Below are positions 32,605-44,346 of a stretch of DNA of 64,000 nt, piece by piece. Each line of letters starts with the position of its first letter. Position 1 is the first letter of the stretch. Both the position numbers and the translations under genes were made by a program. The DNA comes from Quillaja saponaria (Eukaryota > Streptophyta > Magnoliopsida > Fabales > Quillajaceae): NCBI GenBank assembly GCA_029379385.1, contig CM055605.1, forward strand, positions 9,831,001 through 9,895,000, read 5' to 3'. The notes beneath the pieces were generated by a model, which saw nothing but the letters and a program-made list of their open reading frames with translations, did no database searches and had not been told where the DNA came from.

Positions 32605-35443
32605 AATTTTCATATATACTTCTTCTTGTAAATCACCATGAACAAAGGCATTATTAACATCAAGTTGGTGTAACTCCCATTTACGAATGGATGCAACTGC
32701 TAGTAAACAACGAACAATGACAAGCTTAGCTACTAGTGCAAAAGTGTCATGATCATCTAGACCTTTAATTTGCTTGTACCCTTTAGCCATTGTGAGGGAG
32801 AAATACGGCCATAAGAAATGAAATTAGAAATAAGATAAGTCATACCTGAGTTGGCTGATTGGGGGGCAGCTTAAGAAGGACCTAGAGATGGAGGAATGGT
32901 ACAAACAAAGTCTTGTATTTGTTGTGGGACATTGTAGGTACGTTGAGGTCTCACAGGTGCTGTTGGTAGAGGAAGTATTAGAGTAATTGTATTAATTGAT
33001 GAAGGAGAACTATGAATGGTGGCTGAATAAGGGACTGTTATGTTATCAATTGAAACAAAAGAAGGTAGTTCTGATTCAGTAAAAATTGGTAAAGGGACCA
33101 CAAGGCTAGAATGGTCGGTACTTGTAAGGGAAGCATAACAAAATATTTTCACGAAAAATTATATCTCTCGAGGTGAAAATCCTTTTAGTTTCCAAATCAT
33201 AAACTTTATAACTTTTTTGCCCATGAGGATAACTAACAAAAACACAACAGGTAGCTAGAGTATCAAATTCGTCTCTATGCCTAGAATGATTATAAGCATA
33301 ACATAAACACCTAAATGGACGAATATGGTCATAAGAGGGTGCTTACAAAACAAAACCTCATAAGGAGTCCAGCTAGAGAACATAAGTCTTGGAATTTTAT
33401 TTATAAGATATGCAGCGGTAATAATAAACTTGTCCCCAAATTTGATGGGTAAATTGGCTTGGAAACACAAAGCACGAGTTACCTTAAGAAGGTGTCTGTG
33501 TTTCCATCGATGACTCCATTTTGTTGAGGTATTCCCACACAAGATGTTTGGTGCATAATTCTATTGTAACGAAAAAATTGTTTCATATGATCTGAAAGGA
33601 GTTCTTGGCCATTATCACTGTGAATTTGGAAAACTTAAGTCTGAAATTGTGTCTTAACCAAAGTACAAAAAAAAAGGTTAAGTAGTCATAAGTTTGATAT
33701 TTATATTTCATCAAATAGACCCAAGTGCAACGAGAGCAATCATCAACATTGATTAAGAAGTAGTGAGCACCTTTGTGGGAAAATGTAGAATAAGGCCCTT
33801 AAATATCAACATGAATTTATTTATTTTTTTAAAAAACATTGAGAACTTTTATTATTGCTTACTGGAAAACATGATGGAAATTAAAGGGGACTGAACAAGG
33901 CAAAGTAGAAATTTTAGATACCAATCAAGTAAGGCATGGCCAAGCTATATATGCCAAAGCATAAGTGATTCATCTCTGGTTGCATGAGAAGACAAGGGAA
34001 CAAGTGGAAAGGTGCAAAAATAGATCCCTCATCTTAGCTTACCCACTCCAATTGATCAGCTTCCTCAATTATGGGTCCTGGAAAGCAAAAAAATTAGGGA
34101 AAAATAAGACAACACAATTTAGTGCTTTGGTAATTTTGCTGACAGATAGAAAGTTGCAAGAGAAATTTGGAATACAAAGAACACGATCCAGAGTAATATC
34201 ATTTGATAAGGAGACTTGTCCAATATCTATTATTGGTAAGGAAGAACCATTTGGGAGCTTAATAGGAAAAATATTATGACTTGGTGTTACATCACTTAAC
34301 AAGGATTTTGAAGGCGTCAAGTGATCTGAAGCACCAATATCAATAATCTAAGTAGAAGTATAATGGGTAGACTTACCAGCAAGGTTTGCAGAATTATGCA
34401 ACATGTTACAGTTTAAAAAATGGATGAGTTGATTATATTGATTCGTCGTGAGGCTTGACATTGGAGATTATTTTGAAAATAAGTCAATAATTGCTTCTGG
34501 TGTGGTAGTTGATGCAACAGCAGCAAATGAAGAGCCTAAAGAAGGCAGTTTAATGGATGTTTTATTCTTGTCTTCTTTGTTACATGATCTCCAATTGGTA
34601 GGGTACCCAATGATCTTAAAGCAATGATCTTTCCTATGTCCAATTTTCTTGCAATGGTCACAACAAGGTTTTCAATAATTTTGATGAAGGCCTGAATTGT
34701 TGATTCTAGTAGCAAGTGCAGTAGCTTCAATTGAAGGTATTCGAGAAGAAGCTATTGAATGTTACTTTTCTTCTTGAGTTACCAAAGAATAAACCTTGCT
34801 CAAATTAGGAAGAGGCTCGATGCTTATTATATGAGATCAAATTGTATTGAATGTGTCATTGAGTCCCATTAAAAATTGATGAAACCTTATCTATTTCACG
34901 AGTAGCTATAAATGCTTTCGCAGATCCACAAGTACACTTTGGAATTATGTTATATAATTGCAGCGCATCCCATAATGATTTGAACTTAGTATAATAAGTA
35001 ACTATTGAAGCATTACTTTGATTGAGAAGAGATAAATCACGCTTAAGTTGATGAACACGGGGTGCTTTGCTTTGAGAAAAATACTCCTAAAGATCAACCC
35101 AAATCTTACATGTTGTGTTAGCATATGCAATGCTGTCATGAAAGTTTTTAAATAGAGCATTAAAAATCAATGAAATCACCATGGAATTGCATTTAACCTA
35201 GGCAAAAACATCTTGAGAACCTTCACTAGGCCTTAATATTAAACCATTAATGAAACCAATTTAACTCTTGGCTTTTAGATCATTCTCCATTACTCTTTTC
35301 CATGTGGGATAATTATCCCCATTCAATAAGCATGACATAAATAGAGTGCTTGGATTGTTAGAGGGGTGCATGAAATATGGAAAGTCATATTCCACACCGA
35401 CCCTTGAGCTATGTTTTATAGCAGAGTTATTACCATCTGCCAT
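32605..35443 (-). pseudogene. Copia gag-pol remnant, unit 2
   Basis: Gag begins MADGNNSAIKHSSRVGVEYDF at 35,443 and reaches LNGDNYPTWKRVMENDL. Zinc-knuckle region near 34,600; protease/pre-integrase at 34,320-34,069 (MTPSKSLLSDVTPSHNIFPIKL); integrase tail 33,542-33,255 (ITAAYLINKIPRLMFSSW); RT start 32,790-32,610 ([47 protein letters not shown]). Broken by several frameshifts, partly at positions different from unit 1. Confidence 0.85.
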
Positions 35444-35508
35444 AGCTTAGAAACCAATGAAAAACTTGCTTAGAATTAGAAATATATTGTTTTTAGGCTC
35501 TGATACCA

Positions 35509-35744
35509 TGTAAGATAATGATAGGTTACATAATATATACACATTACAAGAAGTAATCCTGGGGTTGAATACATATTACATGAGGTAATCCTAGGGTCAA
35601 AATATAAAATATAAAAGGAAATTGTAGTTGTACATAATCATATAAATAGGAAGAATATAGGATGAAATTATGCAGATTATAAGCTGGAATTATGCTACAA
35701 ATTATAGTGCTGAAATCATGTATATAGGCTGAAATTATGCTCAA
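35509..35744 (-). repeat. Copia 5' LTR, unit 2
   Basis: Matches 4,696-4,930. TATTTGC again follows the outer edge. Confidence 0.75.
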
Positions 35745-35751
35745 TATTTGC

Positions 35752-36212
35752 ATTGAACTATAGGATCAAAATTTAGGTGTTCTCCATAAATTTTATTTTG
35801 CATTTTGTTACCTTAGTTTCCTTTGACTTTCTTTTTATTATGTTCTATAGGATACAGAATCCTCTTTTGAAGGAGTACTGCAACACACCAAATGTAAATT
35901 CAAGCTTAAGATAAGCTCCTAGGCTTCTACCATAATATTATTCATTTATTGTCTTCTAGTATGCAAAAATTTCTCTTTACTTGCAAAGTTAATAATAACA
36001 ATGGCAAAAAGCGTTGTTCTTCCCTCTAATTAACAATTGGGGGTTGATACACTATTGCTAACCTTAGTTATGAATGCATATTTTAGGAATATGATCTACA
36101 AAAGTTGTTGTATTTTTCATTTATTAATACACAAGTTACCCTACTAAATGAACCTACTAGTTTTACATAATTTATGAGGTGTTGTCTAATTAGAATGAAC
36201 AGACTAATTCAA
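35752..36212. other. AT-rich intergenic stretch, no gene seen (unit 2)
   Basis: Counterpart of 4,938-5,400; nothing recognisable. Confidence 0.7.
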
Positions 36213-36226
36213 AAGGAAAGAATGCT
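36213..36226. repeat. Left target-site duplication of the L1 LINE, unit 2
   Basis: AAGGAAAGAATGCT; the partner at 44,333-44,346 differs by one base (ATTCT for ATGCT). Confidence 0.75.
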
Positions 36227-36263
36227 TTCATTTTATTATTATATTTTTTTTTTCATTTTTTAT

Positions 36264-36690
36264 TCTTGTATGGTACCGAATGTTAAGCAGTTAAGAAGCA
36301 ACATTCGCATAAGATGAGAGTAGTCGAAATGAGAATGTTAAGATGGATGACAGGACATACAATAAAGGATAGAATAAGGAATGAGGAGATTCGTAAGAAG
36401 GTGGAAGTAGAACCTATTGAGGAGAAAATGAGAGAGAATAATTTACGTTAGTTTGGACACATCCAACGTCGGCCAATGGACGCAGTAATTAAGAAATGTG
36501 ACTTGGTTCAGGTGCCAGGTATTAGACGGGGAAAGGGGAGACCGAAACTTATATGGGAGGCAGTCATCGAGAGAGATATGACTGTGCTAAGGATTAATGA
36601 AAATGTTATCTCGGATCGATGCGAATGGAGGAAAATGATTCATATAGCCAACTCTGACTAGTTTGGGATTTTAAGTTTTAGTTCAGTTGA
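36264..36690 (+). pseudogene. RTE-type LINE, reverse transcriptase C-terminus, unit 2
   Basis: Same fragment as at 5,452-5,896. Here the frame from MDAVIKKCDLVQVPG through GKGRPKLIWEAVIERDM to DRCEWRKMIHIANSD and TAG (36,659-36,661) is uninterrupted, because unit 2 lacks the inserted base seen in unit 1. Upstream a stop replaces the Trp of RWFGH. Not functional. Confidence 0.78.
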
Positions 36691-36710
36691 AATTTTTTTT
36701 TTTTTTTTTT

Positions 36711-39700
36711 GAGAGAAGATATAACTTATTTATTAAATAAAATCATCAGATACAATTTATGATATATTAAGGGAACATTCTCCACCCTAATACAGTTAAC
36801 ATAACCTGAAAAAGAGGAGCGTGCTAAATAGTGGGCTACTTCATTACCGATTCTTCCAATATGTGAAAATTGTAGATGTCGAAAGCATCCAATTCAATCC
36901 TTGCAATCTTGAACCAATCCACCAACATAGTTGCGTTGAAGTATTTGAGCTAGGATGACATCAAAGAGTATTTTGTAGTCTGTTTCAACAATAACCTCAT
37001 ATATACCAAGATCTATAGCATAGTTAAGGCCTTTACGTAAGGCTATTGTCTAAGCCACATGAGGTTCCACACAGATGTCATCATGCCAAGTTGCTACTTC
37101 AATTGGTTTACAATTTATGTCTCGGATAATGGCTTCATAGCCTACTGCTTTTTAACCAAATATTGATGCGTCTACATTTAACTTTAGAATATTTAGAGGG
37201 GGTGCTTTACATTTGCCGAGTAGTGACAATATTAACCTTTTTGTTTTCTCTTTTATAATTCTCTTTTGGCTTTTCTCTTTTCTCTTTTCTCTTTTCTCTT
37301 TTGTTTTCCTTTAAACACCAATGAGCATCGGGCTCTCCAAATACTCTATAAGGTAACAACAAAGATTTCCAACTATTCTTAGTCCTAGTTGCGAATTATC
37401 CAAATGACAAGGAAAGCAATATCATTAACAACATCTAGGAAGCTAATATTATTCAAATTCCATACCTATTGTGCGTAGGAACACCTAATTAATGCATGGA
37501 AACTAGTTTCCCATTCACCACAACCTACACAATTGCTACCCAATTGGATACCTCTTTAATTCAAGTTGTGTTAAACTAGAATTATGTCATGTACTGCTCT
37601 CCACAGGAAGTGTTTTCCTTTGGACAGAATGCTTAAAGCCTAGAGTCTTCTTTAAGTTAAGTTCCTTTCCATGTCATCTGAATTATTTTGTATAATATGA
37701 GCTGCTGGTAACATATGGTATGCACTTTTCATGGTGAATATTCCATCTTTAGTTCTGTGCCAGGTGAGTTGATTAAATTGTCTCCCTCTACATAATGGAA
37801 TGTTTTTTTATCTGAGTAGCTTCGAAAGGTATAAAAATTGGTCAATTGAAGAAGACTTCTGACAACAAAGATCATGATCAATAAGTTCACTCACCAAGGA
37901 TGAAGGAGGCAGTAGCTTCAACGGTGACCAGGGCTTAAAGCCATTTTGTTCGAGCATCCATTATCCCTCCAAATACTCATTGATTCACAATTCTCCAATT
38001 AGCCATATACTTCCCTTATCAATAACTTGGATGGCTTCATGTAGACTGTACCAAGTATAGCTCGATCGATAGCCAATTTTTGAGTGTAACAAATCCCCTC
38101 TTGGATAGTATCTTGCTTTGTAAACTCTTGCATCCAAGGAGTCTGTAACAATGTAGAATATCCAAACTTCTTTTGCTAACATAGCTAAGTTAAAACAATA
38201 GAGCTTACGAAAGCCTAAACCTCCCATTTTCTTTGGTAAACACACATGTTCCCAATTATGCCAGTGTAGTTTCCACTCCTTGTTTTTTCTTCCCCATCAA
38301 AAATTACTAACAAGTGAATTGATATGAGAGCAAACACTTGTAGGTAGTTTAAAACAAGATATGACATTAGTAGGAATGGATTAGGCTATTGATTTAATAA
38401 GGACTTCTTTACCTGCTTTTGACAATGCTTTTTCTTTCCACCCTTTTACTTTTTTTCCAAACCCTGATCCTTTACTCCTTCAAAAACATGTTTCTTAGAT
38501 CTTCCACAATTGTAGGCAGGCTTAGGTACCCTTGAATGACTTTCAATAGCCTTTATCCCCATCTGCACTTGGACATTGGCTTTCAAAGTATCAACTACAT
38601 TTCGGCTAAAAGAAAGTTCTGATTTATCAAGGTTTACCATTTATCTCGAAGCACCTTTGTAAATTTCAAGATATCCTTGATTGTAGCAGTTGTCTTGTGA
38701 TTCACTATTGTAAACAAAAGGCTATCATTAACAAAAAATAAGTGGCTTATTGAAGGTGCTTTGGATGCCACCTTTACACTACAAATAGACCCTACTAATT
38801 CTGGTTTATGAAGAAGCACTGAAAAAACTTCTGCTACTAATAGAAACAAATAAGGTGAGAGTGGATCTCCATGATGAAGACCTCTATATGGGAAAAAAGT
38901 TTCACTTGGTTTACCATTAACAAGTAGAGCATAGGATACAATAGTCACACCCCTCATTAAGAGGTTTACCCAAATTGTTGCAAAGGCCATTTTTAACATA
39001 ATGGCTCGTAAAAATTCCCATTCATCCTATCATATGCTTTCGCAATGTCCAAGTTAAGAACCATGTATCCTTTTTTCCCAGTTATCTTTTTTTTCATGTA
39101 ATGAAAAGCTTCAAAGGCAACCAAAGCATTATCCATTATAAGACGTCTCGAAATAAAAGCACTTTGGTTTTCAAAAATAACTTTAAGGAGGATTGTTTTG
39201 AGCCTATTAGCAATTGTCTTAGTGATGAATTTGAAAAGAACATTGCACAAAGTAATAGGTCTAACTCTTTAGCATGCTTAGGATTTTTGACTTTAGGAAT
39301 CAAAGCTATAAAAGTGTGGTTCATAAAAGCAAGACAAATACCCTCATTTAAGACACCCAAAATTAATTAGACAATATCATCCCCAATATACCTCCAAAAA
39401 GTTTGATAAAAAAGAACAAGCATACCATCAGGTCCTGGAGCCTTTTGAGGGTGCATTTGGTGGATAGTTAAGGTGATTTCCTCCATTGTAAAATCCATTG
39501 TAAGATAATCATTCATCTTTGGTGTTACGTGGCCTTTAACTGCATCCGTAGCTTTGTCCCTATCAATAGTGTCTTAGGAAACAAATAGTTCTTGAAAATA
39601 TGCCTTTATGATCTTGGTAACGTCCTCTTGTTTTCTGTGAACCAATCCTGAATCATCTTAGATACTAGTAATGGAATTGCATTTTTTTCTTTGGGAAGCT

Positions 39701-40187
39701 TTTTTGTGAAAAAACCCCATATTCTTATAGCCTTCCTTTAACCAAACTGCTCTAGACCTTTTTCTCCACATAACTTCCTCTTTAAGGAGTAACTCAGTTA
39801 TTTCTTTTGAGATTTGTTTTTGCTGGTCAATTATAGCAGCCGTTTGTGTTCTTTTTTGTAACCTATCCAAGCTTCTATGTAGTTTCTTCAATTTTCTCTT
39901 GACATTACCAAAATCATTTTTTTCATACATCGATAGCACCTGGGAGCTAGCTTTGATTCTTGCAGTCACACTACCATCACAATCCTTCCATGCCTTTGTC
40001 GCTATATCACCACATCCTTCATTCCTTAGCCACAATGCCTTAAAACGGAAATCCTTATGTTGACTTCCAAAGCTTGAATTAAAGTAATTAGTAGATAAGG
40101 AAATTGGAGCATGATGTCTATGGTATCTAACTAGGTGATTACCTGGGTTGTTTGATAGGATGCTATTCATTGAGATGTTGCAAAAAA
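36711..40187 (-). pseudogene. L1 ORF2 remnant, 3' part (RT to RNase H), unit 2
   Basis: Contains the RT (39,250-38,634; NVLFKFITKTIANRLK, GYMVLNLDIAKAYDR, GLHHGDPLSPYLFLL), the thumb/zf-RVT-like part (38,245 leftwards; GLGFRKLYCFNLAML) and RNase H-like sequence to about 36,750. The FADD box is again FVND (38,724-38,735). A 170-residue open stretch at 40,170-39,658 (PGNHLVRYHRHHAPIS..RSRAVWLKEG) is the endonuclease-RT linker. It continues across the solo LTR at 43,610. Confidence 0.86.
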
Positions 40188-40192
40188 TTTAT
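40188..40192. repeat. Target-site duplication of the solo LTR (left)
   Basis: TTTAT, repeated at 43,605-43,609. The empty site in unit 1 (9,361-9,365) reads TTGAT. Confidence 0.8.
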
Positions 40193-43100
40193 TGTTATAA
40201 TTCGATAGCGTAAAATTGAGTTTTAAGGCAATGCGTAAACTTTTATTTATATATATATATATATATATGTATATACATGTGATTAGAAAATTAATTTTAC
40301 ACCACATTGTAAGTTGACTTGAACTTTAAATTTTCACATTATGTAAATTATAGGAATATATAAAACTAGTAAATGTACACAATGAATTACAAAACAAGAG
40401 TACATTGAACATATACATATATAACACAAGATGAATTTCCACCATTCATTGTAACCTTGGACCTTTGACTTGATTTTTATTATTTTGTCTTTTCCTTCCT
40501 TGTTTTATGGTGAGCTGAATTTTTTCTTTTGGTACACCTTTCACGCTTTCTTTTCTTCCCCTGTATCTTTCTGGATGCTTCTACTTCTTTCCTCCCATTT
40601 GCACCGCCTCTGCTCTTCTTTCCTTGTCCTTGCTTCCTGATTCTTCTACATCTTTCTCTAAAAACTGAATTTCAGCTTCTGAATTCCAAGCTTTGCTTGA
40701 ACTCTTCCTTTCAAACTCTTGGCAGCAGCTGCCGCCAACTCTTGGAAGGTCATCTGTTATGGTTTTCCTTCACCTTGGTGTAGCAACTCCCTTCACGTGA
40801 AGCGGCAGCCGAGGAGCTGAATTGGAGGCAGCAGCTAGCTACTAGGCCAGCCGTGGGCAAGCAACCATGAGTCTTGCCAAATTCCTTTATTCCTCTGCTC
40901 TTGATGTTCATGAAAATATATATATATATAAAACATTGACAGCAAGACAATTGGGAAGAAGCTGGAAGCTAGAATTCAGCTTCGTTGGTGGTGGGTAAAG
41001 GCAGTTTGTCACTGCCCTGTTGGTAAGCCTTTACCGTTTGGGTCCTCCTCTTTTGCTAGCTGTTTATCATGACCAAAAAGAATAATTTGTGAACAGCCAG
41101 GTTTCTGTACAGAGCCAGCAAGTTGTGAACCTTCTCACCTCCAGCCGTGAACCTTGCTTGAGTAGTCAAATGACTTGTTAAGAGGGCTTGGCAGCAAGTG
41201 GGCAGCAAGTGACGTCCTTGCTAGGGAGGCAGCTGTTGTGGCCTCACTTTTCTTCAACATGGTAGCCATTTGATGAATTGTTAAGGGGTAAATTTCAGCC
41301 ACTAGATCCTAAGATTTTTTTTGTTTAATTACTCAATTTTAATGAGTTAAAAGTAGAAATTAGTAAGTTAGAAATATTAATAGTTTGAAAAAAAAAAAAG
41401 AGAAAGAAAAAAAGTGAAGTGGTATTAAGATGTATGAGTATAATTTAACTTAAGTCTTTAAAGTGGCTAAGTTAATACTTGTGAGATATGTAGATATATA
41501 TTTATACATACACTAATGAAAGAAATCTATGTCTTTAAGGTGTTTGTAAAAATGTCTAAATGAATGAGGGTAAAAAGGGATTATAAAACGGATGCAGGGG
41601 CAGATTCCGTGGGTGAAAGAAACTCAATATTTCGAGTGTCTTCGGAGAAGAATTAAATTAAGAGTTCAAAATATAAAATGTGGCTTATGGTCTTGAAATA
41701 TTGTCTGCAAAATTTCGTAGCTTGGTTCTAAATATGTTGTGAGTTATATCTGTTAAACTCTGGTTGGGTCAGGCAAGATTCGTGGTGTCCTGTTTTTGGT
41801 TCATGTAAGAAATTGAGCGGGTTAATGACAGATTTTTGGAAAAGTTTCTAAATAATAAAGATAGATATACTTGTCTATTAATAAACCCAATAAATGGAAT
41901 TGGATTTCGTTTTTCCTAGAGAAAGTTATGTTCAATTAACTAAGGTAAGGTCAAAGCTGTCAACAATCCTGCGTATTGTACAATTTGAGGCAACTTCAAC
42001 CAATAAACTGTATTGTATATAAATCTAAAAATTACAAATGATATACTAGTATAAAGCTACATGTGTCTAGTATTTTATAAATTTTACGAAATTGGATTTT
42101 GAGTTTTCTAGAGAAAGATATGACTATTAAAGTGGATACTGGTCCAAACCTCAAGTTTAGGCAGTGTTAACATTCCTAACTTACCAAGTGCTTTCCAATC
42201 TTTTCTAATGGTTTTCCCTATCCTATGCTTTGTCAAGACACCTAAAATGCTTTCTCCTTATTAATCTTACCACCAAAAATCTAAATCTATATTAATTGAC
42301 ATGAAATAGCTTAAAGGAAAACTTACCTAAATAAACCTATATAAGGTGAGATATAAGTTTAGTAAGTAAAAGAGTATAACAATAACGTTTATGAACTAAG
42401 TAGTATTTGAAATTATGAATTTCAGTTCCGAATTCTAATGTGAACCTGATGAGACGCGTGGACGCAAGTGTGAGTGACAAATGGAATTGGTAACAAGTGA
42501 GTGGTTAATTGCTGCCTTTAGGGGCTAGATTAATATGTGTGATTATATGTTTATTTGAATACGCATGATATGTGAAAAATAAGCCATAAAATACTTCAGT
42601 AATGTATTTGAATTATGTTTGTTTGAGATTGATGGTTGTGCTTGACATTGATTGTGGTTGATAAGGGCCAACTCGTGAACATTTTCTGGAAAATGATTTT
42701 GATCTCTGAAAATAAGATCCAGGTGCACCTTGGATACTCTGATTTGAAATCACAAGAAATTCTGATTATGATAAATGTTTTCTAAATTGAGTGCTCAGCC
42801 CCGGTGGGATGGATTGTGTACGGAGATTAATTTGTTGTGCGGGCGCGTAAATGCCCGGTAGGGGGTGATACTGTTGTGCGGGGCTGGGTTACTCGTTGGC
42901 CCTTTGATTGCTTTGTGTGATATTGTTGCATTAACTTAAATTGTGATCTTGCGTGTCATATGAGTTGTGAAACTTACAACGTATACGTGCAATGTGAATT
43001 AAGATATGACTAATGTTACGCAATATTATTACGTATGTTATATGTTTGTGTTGTGTGATGCTAGTACCCTTTGGGTACGATTTTTCACTCACTGAGTCCG

Positions 43101-43604
43101 TAGGACTCACTCCTTTCCTGTGGTTATATTTTTTAGTAGCAGGATTTCAAAAGAAGTTAACTGCTAATATGAGGTTTTGCTAAGGATTTGACGACAAGGT
43201 ATGTCTCGGAGTCTTATACTTGAAGTTAAGGATGAGAGTTTGCAATCACATTAGAACTGTGGGTGTCAAATGTGGTATGATGTAATATTCTAGTATTTGT
43301 TTTGTTGATGATGTGAACGGAGCAGAGCTCCTTATGATCTTTATATTATGTTGAGTAATAAAAAGAGTTTACAGGATTGTATTTTAAGGCATGTTCCATA
43401 TTGTAAGGGACCTTTGCCGAAATTTTCAATAAGTGTGATTGGTTGTAATCAACCAACTTTTAAATGTTAACTTTTGTCTTTATAATTTCTTGGTTTTATT
43501 CATTGGTTAGTCAAGAGTCATGGTCGTTCCATTATTTGAGTTAGGGTTACGGAGGTTTGGTTACCATTCCTCCGGCCAGTCATGCCTCCCTGAGGGGTGT
43601 GACA
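40193..43604 (+). mobile_element. Solo LTR (3.4 kb), probably of a large Gypsy element
   Basis: Begins TGTTATAATTCGATAGCG and ends GAGGGGTGTGACA, the TG..CA ends of an LTR, with TTTAT on both sides and a clean empty site in unit 1. No gag-pol coding and no internal repeat of the start, so it is one LTR left by LTR-LTR recombination. Near 43,075 is a block reading GGGTACGATTTTTCACTCAC, then TGAGTCCGTAGGACTCAC, similar in kind to sequences in the long LTRs of plant Tekay/Del chromoviruses; that family assignment is an inference. TA microsatellites lie near 40,245-40,270 and 40,915-40,935. Confidence 0.8.
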
Positions 43605-43609
43605 TTTAT

Positions 43610-44212
43610 CTAGTCTTTCTTGAATATTATGATCATCTGCTGTTCCATTGGACCATGTAAAAGGATAACTCGAGTACCCTAGATCAAGGAGATTCAAGTC
43701 TTGGACTATATCCTGAAAGCTCTGCAATAATTGGAATTGTTTAGGTTCATTACCCTATTTTTCCTCATTACTCAGTAATGCATTAAAATGACCAAAACAT
43801 AACCATGGAAACTTGTTTGTATCCACAAGGCATCTCAATAAGTTAAAGGTTTGATGTTTATTTCTATCTTCAGGCCATCTCTATATCCCAGTGCATCTCT
43901 AGGCGGCATCATTACTGTCATCATGAATTGCCACATTAATATAATTCAAGGATTGTGATAATAAATGAATGTTCAAGCTATTATCCCAAAGTAATGCAAC
44001 ACCACCTGCGCGATCACCACCAGAGCACTCCACCCAAACTCCAAACTTAAATTGCAATTTGAATTTTATTCTTTGCATCTCATTATTTCATAATCTAGTT
44101 TTAGACAAGAAGATTACATTGGGAACTTCAATTCTACACAGCTTGTGTAGTGCATTAATTGCATGTGGGTTCCCAAGCCCACGGCAATTCCAAGCTATAT
44201 TATTTTCATGAT
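43610..44212 (-). pseudogene. L1 ORF2 remnant, 5' part (endonuclease), unit 2
   Basis: Endonuclease segment separated from the rest of the L1 by the solo LTR. It contains MQSFQDIVQDLNLLDLGYSSYPFTWSNG (43,727 leftwards) and, upstream, the IAWNCRGLGNPHAINALHKLC-type start near 44,210. It carries a 3-base gain in a KK/AGAAGA run relative to unit 1. Confidence 0.82.
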
Positions 44213-44332
44213 TGCCAACGGGGCTGACTACCATTCTCCACCGTTAGAATAGTCTCTATAATATGAATTTCACTACCCTTTTGCTTCTTTTCTATACCCG
44301 GATCATCTTGAGGAAATGAAGGCAGCTCCTAG

Positions 44333-44346
44333 AAGGAAAGAATTCT
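44333..44346. repeat. Right target-site duplication of the L1 LINE, unit 2
   Basis: AAGGAAAGAATTCT, one mismatch to 36,213-36,226. Confidence 0.75.

Larger units (their letters stand above)
32415..35744 (-). mobile_element. Truncated Copia LTR retrotransposon, unit 2
   Basis: Duplicate of the element at 1,589-4,930, with the same internal deletion joining RT to the 3' LTR. The 3' LTR fragment is about 32,415-32,604 and the 5' LTR is 35,509-35,744. The primer-binding site complement (CTCTGATACCA) lies at 35,498-35,508. Identical deletion endpoints show the element was already broken before the duplication. Confidence 0.88.
36227..44332 (-). mobile_element. L1 LINE with nested RTE fragment and solo LTR, unit 2
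   Basis: Counterpart of 5,415-10,087. The A-tail side has a T-run at 36,693-36,710. The L1 body is split at 40,187/43,610 by a 3.4 kb solo LTR absent from unit 1. Nesting order is therefore L1 first, then the RTE fragment in its tail, then the segmental duplication, then the LTR element in unit 2 alone. Confidence 0.85.

Noticed and set aside
40529..40783. 84-codon frame in the solo LTR
   Set aside because: No ATG at the start; composition reflects a pyrimidine-rich LTR segment.
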